Positions 23,199 through 34,965 of a DNA stretch of 64,000 nt are shown piece after piece. The first letter of the stretch is position 1. Every line of letters begins with the position of its first letter. The DNA is from Auriscalpium vulgare (lineage: Eukaryota > Basidiomycota > Agaricomycetes > Russulales > Auriscalpiaceae). The position numbers were made by a program, and so were the translations under genes. The stretch lies in contig JAHBBC010000013.1 of the NCBI GenBank assembly GCA_019915015.1, forward strand, positions 806,001 through 870,000, written 5' to 3'. The notes beneath the pieces were generated by a model. It searched no databases. It was not told where the DNA came from and saw only the letters and a list, made by a program, of their open reading frames with translations.

Positions 23199-24279
23199 GA
23201 ACGCAGCGCTTTGATAGCACCCACCGCCGAGAAGATGGTAGCACGCTATCCTGCTGTAAGTATTGGAACATAGGTGATATCGCATGAGTGAGCATAGTGA
23301 ACTGTACTCCGAAGGAAGACGCACCACGTCGCACTGAGGATTCAATGGGCCAGACAACTTCCTTCAACATTTCTAACATGACACCTTGGTAGAAGCAAGG
23401 CGGTGAAGACCCGAAAAGGTAAAAAGTTATCGTTCAAGGCCAATGACTTTACGTGCCTTGTGATATATCATAGTCTCGCTGCTCGTGGTAGAGTTTTGTC
23501 GACGTCTTCAAACGGTGCAGGTGGCCTTCGGTAACTTCCGAGGCGCCGGCAAGCTTACGTCAGACTTCAGTAGCCTGTAGACAACTCTTCCGAGTCAGCA
23601 GCTTGCACTGAATCTTATTTTGGTGATATAGATGTCCATCAAGTACATCGGGATACATATGAGTGATAAGTGATTCGGTGGCGCCATGGATGCCGCCACA
23701 ACTGTAAACTGGTAAGTACGAGCATCTTATCACCGAGGAACTTCCCCTTCGAATTCTCCAGGACAGCGGTACACGCCCCAGACGGAATCGATCGAGTATC
23801 ATCTATCAAAAAGTCAGCCACGGAGACTAGGGCGGGTCTCATGCTGTCTCATAACGCGCAGGTGAGTAAATTCGCCATCGTAAGTTTTTTTGAGCGAGGA
23901 GGTAACCGAGGGTAACCGTGAACGGTGATGATGAGCCAGTAGCGCGACTCCTCGAATGACCAGATGCTGCGATAGGCTGTGGTTCCTCGTCTTTCCTCGT
24001 GCACGGATGCTGCAGATTTCGGAGATAAATGACCCATTCGTGCCCTGGCGCCCTTACGCTTATTCGGGGTATCTTGCGCGGACGGTCGCGAACTGCGACA
24101 ACACCGGAGACGACAAGGTTATTTCCCAGGCACCCTTCTGCAGCAGCCGACTTCGTTGCTTCCGCACAGCGTGTATTCCATAGACGAACGTACGTTGACA
24201 GGAAAGCTCGCTGCGATGACCGGTTCGACAGCTCCAAGGTCCACATCTGACCCAGCTGAACGAGAAACATAGTGGGATG

Positions 24280-26247
24280 TTAGATCCCACGCACGTCGCG
24301 TTCCCCCGCGAGGACTGTAAGTGCTTCCGAAAAGCGGGGTGTAATGCTGCACTCAAACGGCATGGGGCGTCTGGAAACAAGAGCATCACATCAGCGCCGC
24401 ACTTCCCAGCCAAGCTGCCACGAGCACACTCACACCACAAGCCCGCCCTCCAGACACCCGTCTACATCGATAGGCGCGGGCCTGCCTTGTGCGTCCTTCG
24501 CGCCTTCGAGGTTCGCAGCCCACAGCAGAACCGCCATGTTGATGAACAGAGAGTTGTTCGCGAGATGCCGCCCGACGCAGATACGACGGCCGAAGCCATA
24601 GGCAACGTGGCTCTCGTCCTTCGTGTCCGCCACGCCGGGCACGAGCGCACCGGCTGCATCCAGATGGCGCGCGGGATCGAAGATGTCCGCGTTCGCGCCG
24701 AAATGTTCTGGGTCGTGGTTCATCTTCCAGACGTTCGCGATGACGATCGTGCCCTTGGGAATAAACATGCCCTCATACCAGTCGTCCTCTGTGGAGCGGT
24801 GCGGCAAGCCAACCGGAGCGACGGGTCGCCAGCGAAGTGTCTCCTTGACCATAGCTTGGATGTAGGGTAGGTGGGGCAGGTCGGCGAAGGTTGGCACACG
24901 GCCGCGGCCGACGACACGGTCAAGATCTTGCTGGGCTCGTTTCTGCGTCTCGGGGAAGGCGATCATGGCCAGCGCCCACCAAGACAAAACGGCGGCTGTC
25001 GTTTCTGCTCCTGCAGAACTGCAGGCGCGGTGAACGTTACGTTAGCCGCTGACAACTCCACAACGCCGAAATTCTACGCACTATAAAGTACCGGCAAGCC
25101 ATGCACTTTCGCGCTGAGAGATGCCGAACCGCGCCTGCTCTTTAATCAGACTGGAGCAGAAACTGGGCCGCTCGGATCCTTCCGCCTTCCGTGGCGCTGT
25201 AAGCTTCACGAATATGGAAGATAAAGGATGAAGCGCACCACCTCCGCCCGAACCTTGTTGAGAAGACCCTCAAACATCAAGGAGTCTTGCTCATACCAAT
25301 AATATCCATTCCTTTTCCATTTGGCCAAGCTGGACAGACATTTTAGGTGGGGATCGTTTCAATGGTTGAAGGCTGCATACCGGCTTGGAATATACTTCAT
25401 CCACGGGAAGAACTCAACCCAGTGCGCGCCAGGGAAGGCAGCTCGGGTTAGACGACCGACATAATCATTGATCCTGACCACCCGAGGATCGTCTTCGGAT
25501 TCGAGGACGGGCAAGTCGTAGGTGATTGAAAGGATCGATGATGTGGAGGCTCGCCGAAAGTGTTGATCCCACTTGACGGGATCATTGAGAGCTATGGATG
25601 CCAAAAGGACGGATTCTCTGGCCTGTATGTCGTAGTAGCCGCGCGCGATGCCTTTGCTGAGCGCCTCATGAGCGGCCTTGCGCATCCGGCGCCATCTAAG
25701 TAGCGCACATGAAACGTCAATATTCGATAGTGGAGCGATAAGCCACGAAGGAACTTACACATCGCCGTGGTGCGCAAACACGATGAGTTGGCCGCCGGTG
25801 AGGATGTCGGATGCAACGATGTTTCGGGGGCGGTCCGAATAGATACGCGCGCGTCTGTCGAGGAGATCCGCGGTGACTTTGAGGGAGTTGACGACCAGAA
25901 GAGGCTGGCCACCGACGTTGAGGTATATCAAGTCGCCTAGGGATGGACGTCATCAATCAACGCCTGCAGCAGTAGCAAGCGGGCGCACCGTATTGCTTTG
26001 AAAGCTCCGTGAAGGTAAGCCATTGCTTGTTGCGTAGCTCTATGATATTGCCGACGATGGGGAACCCCTTTGGTCCGGGCGGCAGTTTGCGCCAGGGACT
26101 ATGGACATACCGAACTGCCAAGAAAGCTCCAACAGCCACGAGTACGCCCAGATATAGTGTAACGCCGTCATGCGGAAGGAGCGCCTCTAGATCGAAGAAC
26201 TTGGGGACACTGACAGCGTCGAACGCGACAGAAAAAGAGAGAGGCAT
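24280..26247 (-). CDS. cytochrome P450 monooxygenase
   Basis: Membrane-anchored fungal P450, probably about 510 residues in at least five exons. The start MPLSFSVAFDAVSVPKFFDL (ATG 26245-26247) precedes a membrane helix (GVTLYLGVLVAVGAFLAVRY), then the hinge LPPGPKGFPIVGN. The oxygen-binding I-helix reads AGAETTAAVLSWW, the ExxR motif is KETLRWRP, the PERF-like segment is FDPARHLD and the heme-ligand loop is FGRRICVGRHLAN with its Cys. The last exon (RPMPFECSITPRFSEA...) follows an intron at about 24425-24375 and ends with TAA at 24280-24282. All signature residues are present. It lies between the terpene synthase and the divergent adenylation gene, so oxidation of the terpene is a reasonable inference. 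Confidence 0.92.
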
Positions 26248-26753
26248 CCGTTCTAACAACGTTTCGAGCGCCCCAAGTCCTCATTAGAGCCGTTTATATC
26301 GTTGCTTTACTGGTGGTCTTCGCTGCATAGTTGATCAAAACACTCCGTCTCGGGGATAGTGGGTATGGGAGGAGAAGTGGCAGGCGGTCTATCGGAAGTG
26401 CGTAAGTGTGGGAAGCAGTATCGCCCGAGACCCCGGCCACCTTCTCCTCGGCGTCCGGGACCGCCGTCTACCTCCAGCCGCTCACCAGCCCTCCTTTCTG
26501 GAACAACTGCATCTGTGCTTGAAGCTTCATTGTGAGTCCTGATCGCGCCAAACCTTCTGATCATCAGCGCAGGCAGTCCCCGAGCGCAGTCATCATGTGC
26601 TCCCATGATGCGTGAGCGCGGCAGCCTCGCTGTCCGGCATTATAGCGATTCCACAAGCTCGGTGTGTACAGCAAAGAAAGGCGCTTCATTCGTTATACGG
26701 ATTTGGGGCCTCGTAAGAGCCGGAGCTCTTGCTGTGCTCACCAGCCCCCCGAC
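26248..26753. promoter_or_regulatory. divergent promoter, P450 and adenylation gene
   Basis: The 506-bp region separates divergent ATGs. A TATAAAC box on the minus strand (plus-strand 26292-26298) lies about 45 bases upstream of the P450 ATG. TATAGC near 26641 is a weaker candidate on the plus strand. Shared control of both genes is inference. Confidence 0.5.
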
Positions 26754-28765
26754 ATGTTCTTCAGTCACTATGAACTGCAGGGACTTCTCCAAATTTTCAC
26801 ACTGGCTTCGACTCACTGGACATCGCTTTTCCGACCCTTGCTCGACCTCCTTTTACCTATCAAGCACCCCGATGCTATTACCTCCAATCTCGTTGGCGAG
26901 GAGCGCTTGCCGCCGGTGCAGTCAATCGCCAGTCGAGTCCTCGATCTACCTGGCTTCCACGCAGCGCCGATCCCCCATAGGCTAATCCATCGTGCATTCC
27001 TCTCCCATGCATATGCAATGCATAGGCAGGTCGCGGCCCGCCACCTCGAGGATACCATGACGTACGGCGAACTGGAACGGGCATCCGCGCATATGTGCAT
27101 GTACCTTCGCGAGCGCGGGGTCGCGCGCGGCGATCGTGTGTGCCTCGTAGTGCATCGGTCTCTGCCTATGCTCGCTGGTATAATCGGGATTCTACGCGCG
27201 GGTGCAGCGTATGTGCCGCTGGACGGAGACATCGTCACGGAGTCAACGCTGGGCGCGGTACTCCAAGATGCACGACCCGCGATCATCCTTACCTCAAAGG
27301 TGTTTGAGGCCCGTGTCGCAGGACTCGCAATACCGAGCGCATCATTGGAAGACATATTGGTCTCGAATGCTAGCAAGATTGAAGGACGGCATGTTTTTTA
27401 CGACGACGCCGATGTCCAACCCTCAGACGCCGCCTATGTCATCTTCACTTCCGGTGTGTAGGATTCTTGTGGACGATAATATTGAACTTAGCTTATTGCT
27501 TTGCGGCAGGGACCACTGGGCGACCAAAAGGCGTGGTCGTCACGCACCAGAACGTTACGAACCGTGAGTTCCAACTTGACTATCGTCTCGTGCTGTATCT
27601 GACATCCATTGGCGATAAAGTCCTCTGCCTTTCTCCAGGGAACCTAGACATCCGGCCCGGAGTGCGCGTCGCTCAGCTTCTCAACGTTGCGTTCGATATG
27701 TGCGCGTGGGAGATCCTGGGCTGTCTCGCCAACGGAGGCACATTACACCTCCGTGGCCAACGGCGGCACCAGTGGACCTCCGTCCTAAAGACAGTAGACG
27801 TCGTCATCTGCACGCCATCCATCCTCATCCCTCACGACCCTGCTGACTACCCGAACATCAAGATCGTAGCGACTGCCGGTGAGCCGTGTCCACAGTGGCT
27901 CGCGGACAAGTGGGCAACCAGCGCGACGTTCTTCAATTGCTGCGGTCCTACTGAGGTGCGTCGGTATTTTCTCCTTCCCTGCCCCGCTTTCTGATGACGA
28001 TCCCCTTAATTCAGGTGACTATCGTGAACACGATGCACAAACATACCGCGTATGAGCCCCTCACCATCGGTCGTGCGACCCCGAACAATACAGTATATGT
28101 TCTGGACGAGAATATGCGGCCTGTGGACCTGGGAGCAACAGGAATAATGTGGGCCGGCGGCCTTGGCATTTCTTTGGGATATCTCAACCGCCCCGAATTG
28201 ACCGCCTCGCGGTATCGCCCGGACCCTTTCTGTTCTGTAGGGTAAGCCGACGTGTATTGCGTCTACCATCTTATGCTCAAACAAATTATCTGAAGGGGTG
28301 TAATGTTCAACACGGGAGACTTGGGCAGGTGGAGAGAGGACGGCGAGCTGGACCACCTCGGCCGAGTCGACGACCAAGTAAAGATTAAAGTAAGTGTTGT
28401 CGTGCTACGTCCGACCATCAGCACTAAATAAGTGTAGGGTTTCCGCGTCGAGCTAGACGGTGTCACAGCAGCAATGAGCCGAGCCGACGGTGTACAGTGC
28501 ACGTCCGCTGTTCTCGTCGACGGTGAACTGTGGGGATTCTATTGCCCAGACAGCGTGCCCGGAGAGACCGTGAAGGCCGCGGTTGAGGCTATCCAGCCTT
28601 ACTACGCTGTGCCGACGAAGTTCGTGGGCATGCATGCCCTACCCGTGACTAGGTAGGCTTACTCTAAAACACCGCTATCGCGCTCATCGGGTGCGCCGCA
28701 GTAACGGGAAGATTGACAAGCGCAAGTTACTTGGTTTTGCGGCGGTGCATCATACAACCGCGTAG
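26754..28765 (+). CDS. stand-alone NRPS-like adenylation-domain protein
   Basis: ANL-superfamily adenylating enzyme, expected to activate an amino, aryl or other carboxylic acid as acyl-AMP. Core motifs appear in order: TYGELERA (A1-like), [10 protein letters not shown] (A2), [14 protein letters not shown] (A3, with an intron between TS and GTTG at about 27454-27511), [18 protein letters not shown] (A4), NCCGPTE (A5), [20 protein letters not shown] (A7), DDQVKIKGFRVEL (A8) and NGKIDKRKL with the A10 Lys. It ends at TAG 28763-28765, only about 11 residues after A10, so there is no carrier, condensation, reductase or thioesterase domain. ATG 26754 ([15 protein letters not shown]) was chosen because the frame further upstream lacks an ATG. 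The family is common in mushrooms. Confidence 0.85.
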
Positions 28766-29319
28766 ATTCCGACACGGAGCTCTCTTACTGATTTATTGTT
28801 TCTTATTCATGACGCTTGCCATCTCCTGTGATCTATCTACAATCCACCAATGCTTTCCCGGCATCTGGCGAGCGACTGATCCACGTCGAAACGTTGCCGT
28901 TACTGCCTCGGAATCAATGACAAACCAGTGGTCTGCTCTGATCATCATTGCTGATCTGGCGTACCTGCCCGGAAATAGATCTCTGTGCGCAGTGACAGTC
29001 GTAGTGTCGTGTGTTCGTGCGCAGCGTCTTGTCATCAGAGTGCGGGTAGAATGGAGGCGGTCGATTGGCTTCGGGCGCACATGGGCGGTTATATTGAAGG
29101 TTGTTCTACTAGTGTGTACTAATGAACTTCCGTCTCTGATGATCATCTCGAGAAGTAATAATGTTAATCCCGTGCAAAGAGCACTTAGAATGACCGGGCT
29201 GATTGCTGAAGCATCCGTGACGAAAGTACCATCAGATAAGCGAAGGTTATATACACAAGAAGCACATCGTGGCAGTGATATCGAAGTGATTGAGGCACCG
29301 TGTTTCTCCAACATATCCG
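28766..29319. other. convergent 3' region between two cluster genes
   Basis: Lies between the stops of the adenylation gene (plus) and the acyltransferase gene (minus). No motif is recognisable in the long open frames (28713-29444 plus, 28793-29521 minus), which overlap the real 3' ends. AT content is higher near 29100-29280. Confidence 0.4.
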
Positions 29320-31227
29320 TTACTCGACGAGCAGCTCGGCCTGGCGGACTATCTCCTCTACATATTTCTGCAAGTAATCCCTGTCCCAGTGATCGCTCGC
29401 CTGACCACAAGATAGTCGCACAGTCAGCAACGGTCCTGTGGTGAGATTCCGACAACGAAGTCTCACCTCCACCTGCACGTACATCTGGGAGTGCATCGTC
29501 CAGATATGTGTCAACCTGCACAGGTCGAAGTCAGCGTGGTCGAAGTCAGCGTAGAAACTCCGTGATGGGCATAAGCGACACTTACGGGTTAGGTTGAGTA
29601 AGCCGGTGTCCGAACGCCATTTCCTGCACCGTGATCGCAGGCACGCCATCTCCGGGGGTACCAGTGGCCCCGCGAATGTGCCATTCAGTTGGGATGGTCT
29701 GTTCCACGACTCCAAGGTTCGTGATGGTCGTGGCGAAGGATTGCGCGAGATACCGGGCTCGCGCGGCGGGTTCAGAGTGACCGTCGCCGCCGTGAAGTGA
29801 GGCAGATGAGGGTTCTTCAAATAGAAGTCGTACTGCGCACGCGCGTGCTGCATCAGAGCGAGCAACCGTCCCTTCGGTGACTCTGACCATGGTACGTCCA
29901 CGTAACGTACCTTCGTCGGGACGAGCGTGAGAGTCCCGACGAAGTGCGCCTTCGTGTTGTGCGGTGGAACCTGCCACTTGGACAGCGAGATGCTGCGGTG
30001 GCATCGTCAGGGAGATACTACGGAAAAAATAGCTGCACGTACATGGACTGCGGCCAAGTGATGTGAGCTTCCGGCTTGTCTTCATCAGACGGAGGGTTGA
30101 TGGCAAAGATGGCGAGAGCCTGCGCGGCCTCAAAGAGGTGGGTAACGGTATATCCGAGACCCTTCGCTGCCTTGAGAAGTTTGCTGCTCGTGTCTGCGGG
30201 GACGATGACACGCACGCGGACAGGCCTGCCCGCTACCTGAGCTTCCTGGCGTTGAGGGTCAAGGCTGTGGGAGGCCTTCGAAATTTTACTTTTCAGTGAT
30301 CCGTGCGGACAGAACCGAACTTCCACGCACCAGCTTGCTCGTCATAGTCTCCACGGCCCTGTTCTTCAGCGCCAGCCCGGCCCCTTCGTAGTCCTCCTTC
30401 GGCCCGCCCGTGGCGGTGACAGGACCAGCCGGCAGTGCCTTCCATTCCGAGCCCCATTCCCACTCCTCGAGCGGGCCGAGGGCATCATCGCTCATGAACT
30501 CGAGCAGGAGCGAGAGCGCCGCGAATGTAGGCCGTGCGTCCATGAGGGTGTGGCTTCCGTGGAAAAAGATCGCATGCTTGTTGCCTCCCTCCGCCGGCCC
30601 CAGGTACAGGTACGCGCGGAGGATTTGCTGGGTGCCGTCGGAAAGCACATACGGAGCTTCGTCTGATTGATGCTTGCAATGAATGCCTCGACGTCCATCG
30701 CCTCGTGGCGCACGATCAGACTCTCCCGGGCCCAGAGTTGGATGCCGGGCACGTCGGACGTCGCCGTGTATACAAACGACCGCAGGTGTGTGTCGTGTAC
30801 ATTTTCGAGCGTGGCGGCGATGACGGGGGAGACGAACCTGATTCCGCGGGTCGTCAGCGCAAACATCATGATGGTTGAAGCCGCTGCCTGCTAACCTAAG
30901 TCTGGCAAAGGCTTTACGCGTTCTTGCCTCCAGCTCATCATGCGGGAGCATGCTCGTGAAGGTGACGCCCATGACCGGCTCTGCCAACCTGACGTGGATC
31001 AGTCAGTTGATGGTAGCAAGCGGTGGCATGCCACATACCCATCGTAAAATTGAGCGAACTGGTCGCACAGGAGCTCGGATCCTAGAAGAGGACTGGACTA
31101 CGCCGTCAACAGTCCGTTTAACTAGAATCCGAGGACCAGAAGACAATCACCGTGAGTACGTTGTTTCTGGCCTATCGACAAGGACCGTCCAGCCAGGTTC
31201 ATTGGCCACTGGGTTCGTGATGGTCAT
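29320..31227 (-). CDS. condensation-domain-like HxxxD acyltransferase
   Basis: The start MTITNPVANEPGWTVLVDRP (ATG 31225-31227) is spliced to PLLGSELLCDQFAQFYDG and then LAEPVMGVTFTS. Further exons give RFVSPVIAATLENVHDTHLR, PYVLSDGTQQILRAYLYLGP and AIFFHGSHTLMDARP. HTLMD is an HxxxD catalytic motif of the chloramphenicol-acetyltransferase/condensation fold. Later segments include QVAGRPVRVRVIVPADTSSK, NPHLPHFTAATVTLNPPREP and TTITNLGVVEQTIP. The C-terminus reads DYLQKYVEEIVRQAELLVE. The layout resembles fungal terpenoid O-acetyltransferases of the Tri3 type, but this is by pattern only. Seven or more introns make exon edges approximate. The likely role is acylation of a hydroxyl on the cluster product. 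Confidence 0.72.
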
Positions 31228-32206
31228 ATTCGGTTGATATCGCGCTAGCTGTGGGAAGAGGCAATGTTACGGCGAGAAATCGAAGTAAATGGAAGGTACA
31301 ATGTCGGCGCTGGACTCGAGAATCAGATCTTTTATACCTTGTCTCAAACCTTGACTTGGAGAAGTTGACGCTGTAGAACGTTCTCTCAAGGCGCGAATCC
31401 AGGCATCGCATGCAGCTTATTGTGGTCGGGGTGGCGCGGAGAGTTCCCGCGTCCAGCCCAGCGTTCCGTCGAAAGCGCGCTCTGCGTGCTTAGAGGGGCG
31501 TCTTTGCCTGCGCTGCTGTGGGTCAGCCGTTGAAAGAATCTTCTATCAGGAAACCGCAAGAAACCAGAGACACCACCGCACTCCCGGACCAGGCCTGTCC
31601 GGGGGACAAGGAGCGACGTGGTTTCAAGCGCCGCCAAGGAAGACTCTCTGAGACAATGCGGTGCGAAGTACTAGTCGAATGCGGGTCCGGAGATGCCACC
31701 GCACGGGCAAGAGTTGCTGACGGGCGCGCGGAGAGCGCATGCACCGGACAGGCGCTACTTGACGAGCTGATAGGGTGCATGTCAGACCGGATTGGCTGCG
31801 CAGGTGGACTCGGAGGATACCAGCGATCGATGGTTCATGATATCAGCGGTCGACACCCCATCGTGACTGGCGGACTCGCAGGCCAAGGACGCGTAGCAGC
31901 TCGATTCCCGCCTTCAAGTGTGGAGCGACGCATGGGGACATTCAGGCGTGTCATATGAGAGCAGGGTGAAGCTGAGGTGCAAGGTGACAAATTGAAGACC
32001 GCGTGGCGGCGTGGGAACACATATATTTTGATGCGAATCTCCTACCATACTGACGAGGATGCCGACACGTCAATGCAGTCTGCAGGGCTAGAAAAAAGAC
32101 CGTTGAAGTGCAGTGATATCACGGTAAAGCCTTGTTTTTGTAGAGCGTAAAGAAGAGATGGTACTCCCCAAGGACGCACGCACAGAATCATAACTGGTTC
32201 CAAACG
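31228..32206. other. intergenic region, no gene recognised
   Basis: Holds the acyltransferase promoter and the 3' flank of the hydrolase gene. Open frames near 31386-31960 lack motifs or splice partners. AT-rich near 32020-32060. Confidence 0.4.
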
Positions 32207-33501
32207 TCAGAGCGAGTCAAGCCATTCGCCAACCTCCTTCAACGTATTCGTCCTCTCCGGCTCATGCCACGCCGCCGTCAAGAAATCGTGCGCCGAGTCC
32301 GCCACCTCGATATACACCACCGCCTCGTCGCCCATGTCCTTCACCATCCTGTCGCGCAGCGTGCGCATCGGGTCGAGCGTCATCTCCGCGCCGCCCGCGA
32401 CGATACACGTGCGCGGGAAGCCCGCGAACAGGCCCTCCGGTGCCGCGAGACGCCGCGAGGCGGGCGAGATCCACGCGTTCGTCGCCACGGCGTCCGGCGG
32501 GAGGCGCCCGACGAGCGCGCGCGCGGTGTACCCGCTCGTGAAGATCGCGTGCACGAAGTCCGAGCGCGTGTTGCGCACCATGGACGACTGCGGGCCGTCG
32601 TGCGTGACCGCCCAGTCGACCGTCGGCGAGAGCAGCAGCGCCGCGCCGGGCGCGGGCAGCCCAGGCAGCGTGTTCACGACGACGTAGCGGGCGAGCGCGT
32701 ACGCGATGTCGCCGCCGGCGGAGTCGCCGCTGACGATGATATTCTCCGGCTTGAAGCCGACGTCCTTGACCAGGTAGCGGTACCCGGCGATGGCGTCGAT
32801 GAGCGCGGCGGGGAAGGCGTTCTCAGAGCCGAAGGGCGGCGCGACGGAGAGGCGGTACTCGAGGGCGAAGATGCGGGGGACCTGGGAGTGTTTGAAGAAT
32901 CCATCGAACAAGGTCTTCACAGGTCCGCTTGAAGGATGTGCCGTGCCCATCTGTCATTTAGGATGTGTGAAATAACGCAGAACCAGAAATGCATACGGCC
33001 TACCACGAAGCCTCCACCTGTGTCAAGAGGCCGTCAGCTCGAGTGACATGTCGAGCAGGATAATAACTAACCATGGAAGTGGTAAATGACCTTCTCAGTG
33101 GCCGTCGCCTTCTGCCCAGCCTTGCCGTCCGCGTCCTTGACCCCGGACCAGAAGCCTGCGATGCGCACAGACTCGACCTTGTTGACGGAAGCGGCCTCGC
33201 GCACGTCACCCACGATCAGGTCCGGTGTCGGCTGGACCCAGACGAAGCCGACGGGGTCGGGCGTTTTGGCGGCATCATCGAGGGCAGGCGCGGAGAGTAG
33301 GGAGGTGTTGTAGAGGATTTCGATGAAGGAAGAGTACACCGAGACGAGGACGGAGCGGCCGAGAGACCAGGTTCGGCGCGGCCGCCACGCGGGGACGATA
33401 TTACGGATGACTTGGAAAGGGAGGCGTACGAGAAGGAGTGTCGCAATAGCACCTGTGAGGTACAGGGCCTTGAACGGCTGACGACGAAATGTGAACGGCA
33501 T
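32207..33501 (-). CDS. HSL-type alpha/beta hydrolase, membrane-anchored
   Basis: About 390 residues from three exons. The start MPFTFRRQPFKALYLTGAIA (ATG 33499-33501) contains a hydrophobic N-terminal anchor. Two introns, at about 33073-33018 and 33003-32946, assemble YHFHGGGFVMGTAHPSSG, giving the HGGGF oxyanion-hole motif of the hormone-sensitive-lipase family. The nucleophile elbow is GDSAGG. The acid is probably in the EMTLDP region, and the His in DSAHDFLTAAWHEP. The last exon is very GC-rich (about 32260-32900). It ends DSL followed by TGA at 32207. The family hydrolyses small esters or lactones. Next to the acyltransferase it could deacylate the cluster product, which is inference; it could equally be unrelated. 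Confidence 0.9.
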
Positions 33502-34965
33502 GTTGTCGTTGGCACAGGATGCTAATGAGAGATGATGTCGCCCGTGTTTTGAGGAGTCCCTGTGGCACAAGTGAACGGGCCAGTCGTGGGAGGATACGCA
33601 CCGAGCGCCCAACCGCTTCCATCCACGATCACTTTCACACTCGTCGGTGATTGCAAAACTGTGCTAGAACAGTCGAAAGAAAAACCTTCCAGCTAGAGTA
33701 GTAGTCATCCCAGAAGAGAAGCCGGAAACAAACGAGAACCGGCGACAGAGACGGTGTCGAGGTCGGGAGACCGCCGAGCTATTCTTGCCCACAAGTTCCA
33801 CAGGGAGTATACCACGCTGCCACCTCCATGCGACAACGCAGAAAGGTCGCTGTCCCGAAGGTCAATCGTCCTCGAGCTCAAGGTCACCGAAAGGTACTGC
33901 AACAAAAAGTGAGCACCGAGACCATGACATCGCTACATTCTGGCCCTGCGTACCTCGACACAAGCATGCCATAAATACCGGCTAATATGTCGGAGCAGGC
34001 GACGGGCGGCTGGAGAAGTCGAAGCAGAATCACTTGATGATGGGTTGCCTCGCCCGGAAGTTGACGTTGCCTGACTGATCTGCGTGTGGGAAGCGGCGAG
34101 GCTGAATCCGACCAGCAACTCGTGCAAACTGCTCCCGATGGTTTCTTGCGATCATAGCGCTGTACACTGTGCGTAATGTCAGACGAAGTTGATGGTCGAG
34201 CAAGGAGGCACATTGGAATCTGGATGCGAATAACTTTTGTTTCTCCGCAAACTCCGTTTTGATATTCCGAGTACAGCCATCGGCAGCTTTACGTAAGGTC
34301 GACCTACTTTGTGGACCCCGAATACATCTACCACTGCGGCGCTCGCACCCACAAGTGACAAAGGTAATGCTATGTGTTCTGGAGGGAGTCTGTCACGGGC
34401 AGGCGGGAGACCCGCTGAGACATCGTCGGGAATTCGTCGGAGATGAGTGTTAAGTGGGAACTTATCTTTCCTCTAGATATTTTAGGGACATAACTTATGA
34501 TTGCCTTGGCACGTCGACGCTCATCCCTCATACTATCATCCTCTCCAAGTCCGTCTTGCTCTGCGTCCTCCTTCTTGACTCGGATGTCGCCTATCAGCGT
34601 GAGGACGTCCGGGGGTCTTTCGAAGGTACAATTCTACACGGAGCCATATGGCAAGCGCCAATCCGCCCACTAATCACCACTTCGTGGTTCTAGCAATCAG
34701 TGCGCGCTCATGGCCGGCGCGAAGAAGCAACCTTTGCCCCGCCATGCGTCCTCCGCTCCCAGAGTACCTGATATACTGGTCATGAGAACCTGTTTGAGGT
34801 AACCTCGTCCGGTGAAACGGGATCGCGCCCGATTGTTCGTGGCCTGTGGCCCGTCCCGAACGCTCATCTTCCCAGACAGCTGCCTAGGCTGTGTACGGGG
34901 CTACGCTCTAGCGCGGAGCACTATAAGTAATCACGCTGTGCTTGCCTTTCCTTCTCACCTCCTCC
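33502..34965. other. intergenic region, no gene recognised
   Basis: About 1.5 kb without a convincing gene. Minus-strand open frames at 33705-34361 have no motif I recognise. The promoter of the downstream membrane-protein gene lies at its right end. Confidence 0.4.
34922..34930 (+). promoter_or_regulatory. TATA box of the membrane-protein gene
   Basis: TATAAGTAA lies 36-44 bases upstream of the ATG at 34966 and is followed by a pyrimidine-rich leader (CTTGCCTTTCCTTCTCACC). Position and sequence fit a core promoter. Confidence 0.5.

Larger units (their letters stand above)
22276..24279. other. 2-kb intergenic region inside the cluster
   Basis: Contains the terpene synthase promoter and the 3' side of the P450 gene. 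Open frames of 60-190 codons are present on both strands, but none shows a motif or a consistent exon chain. A homopolymer A run lies at about 22691-22699. A 16-bp direct repeat lies at 23166-23198. Confidence 0.4.

Noticed and set aside
22600..24270. A further cluster gene between the terpene synthase and the P450
   Set aside because: I tried joining the open frames on both strands but found no consistent exon chain or enzyme motif.
28713..29521. Two opposite frames of more than 240 codons between the A-domain and acyltransferase genes
   Set aside because: No motif in either; both overlap the 3' ends of better supported genes, and their first codons are not convincing starts.
32264..32932. 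222-codon Arg/Glu-rich plus-strand frame
   Set aside because: It is antisense to the alpha/beta hydrolase exon, which carries GDSAGG and reads through cleanly; the composition reflects GC-rich codon shadowing.
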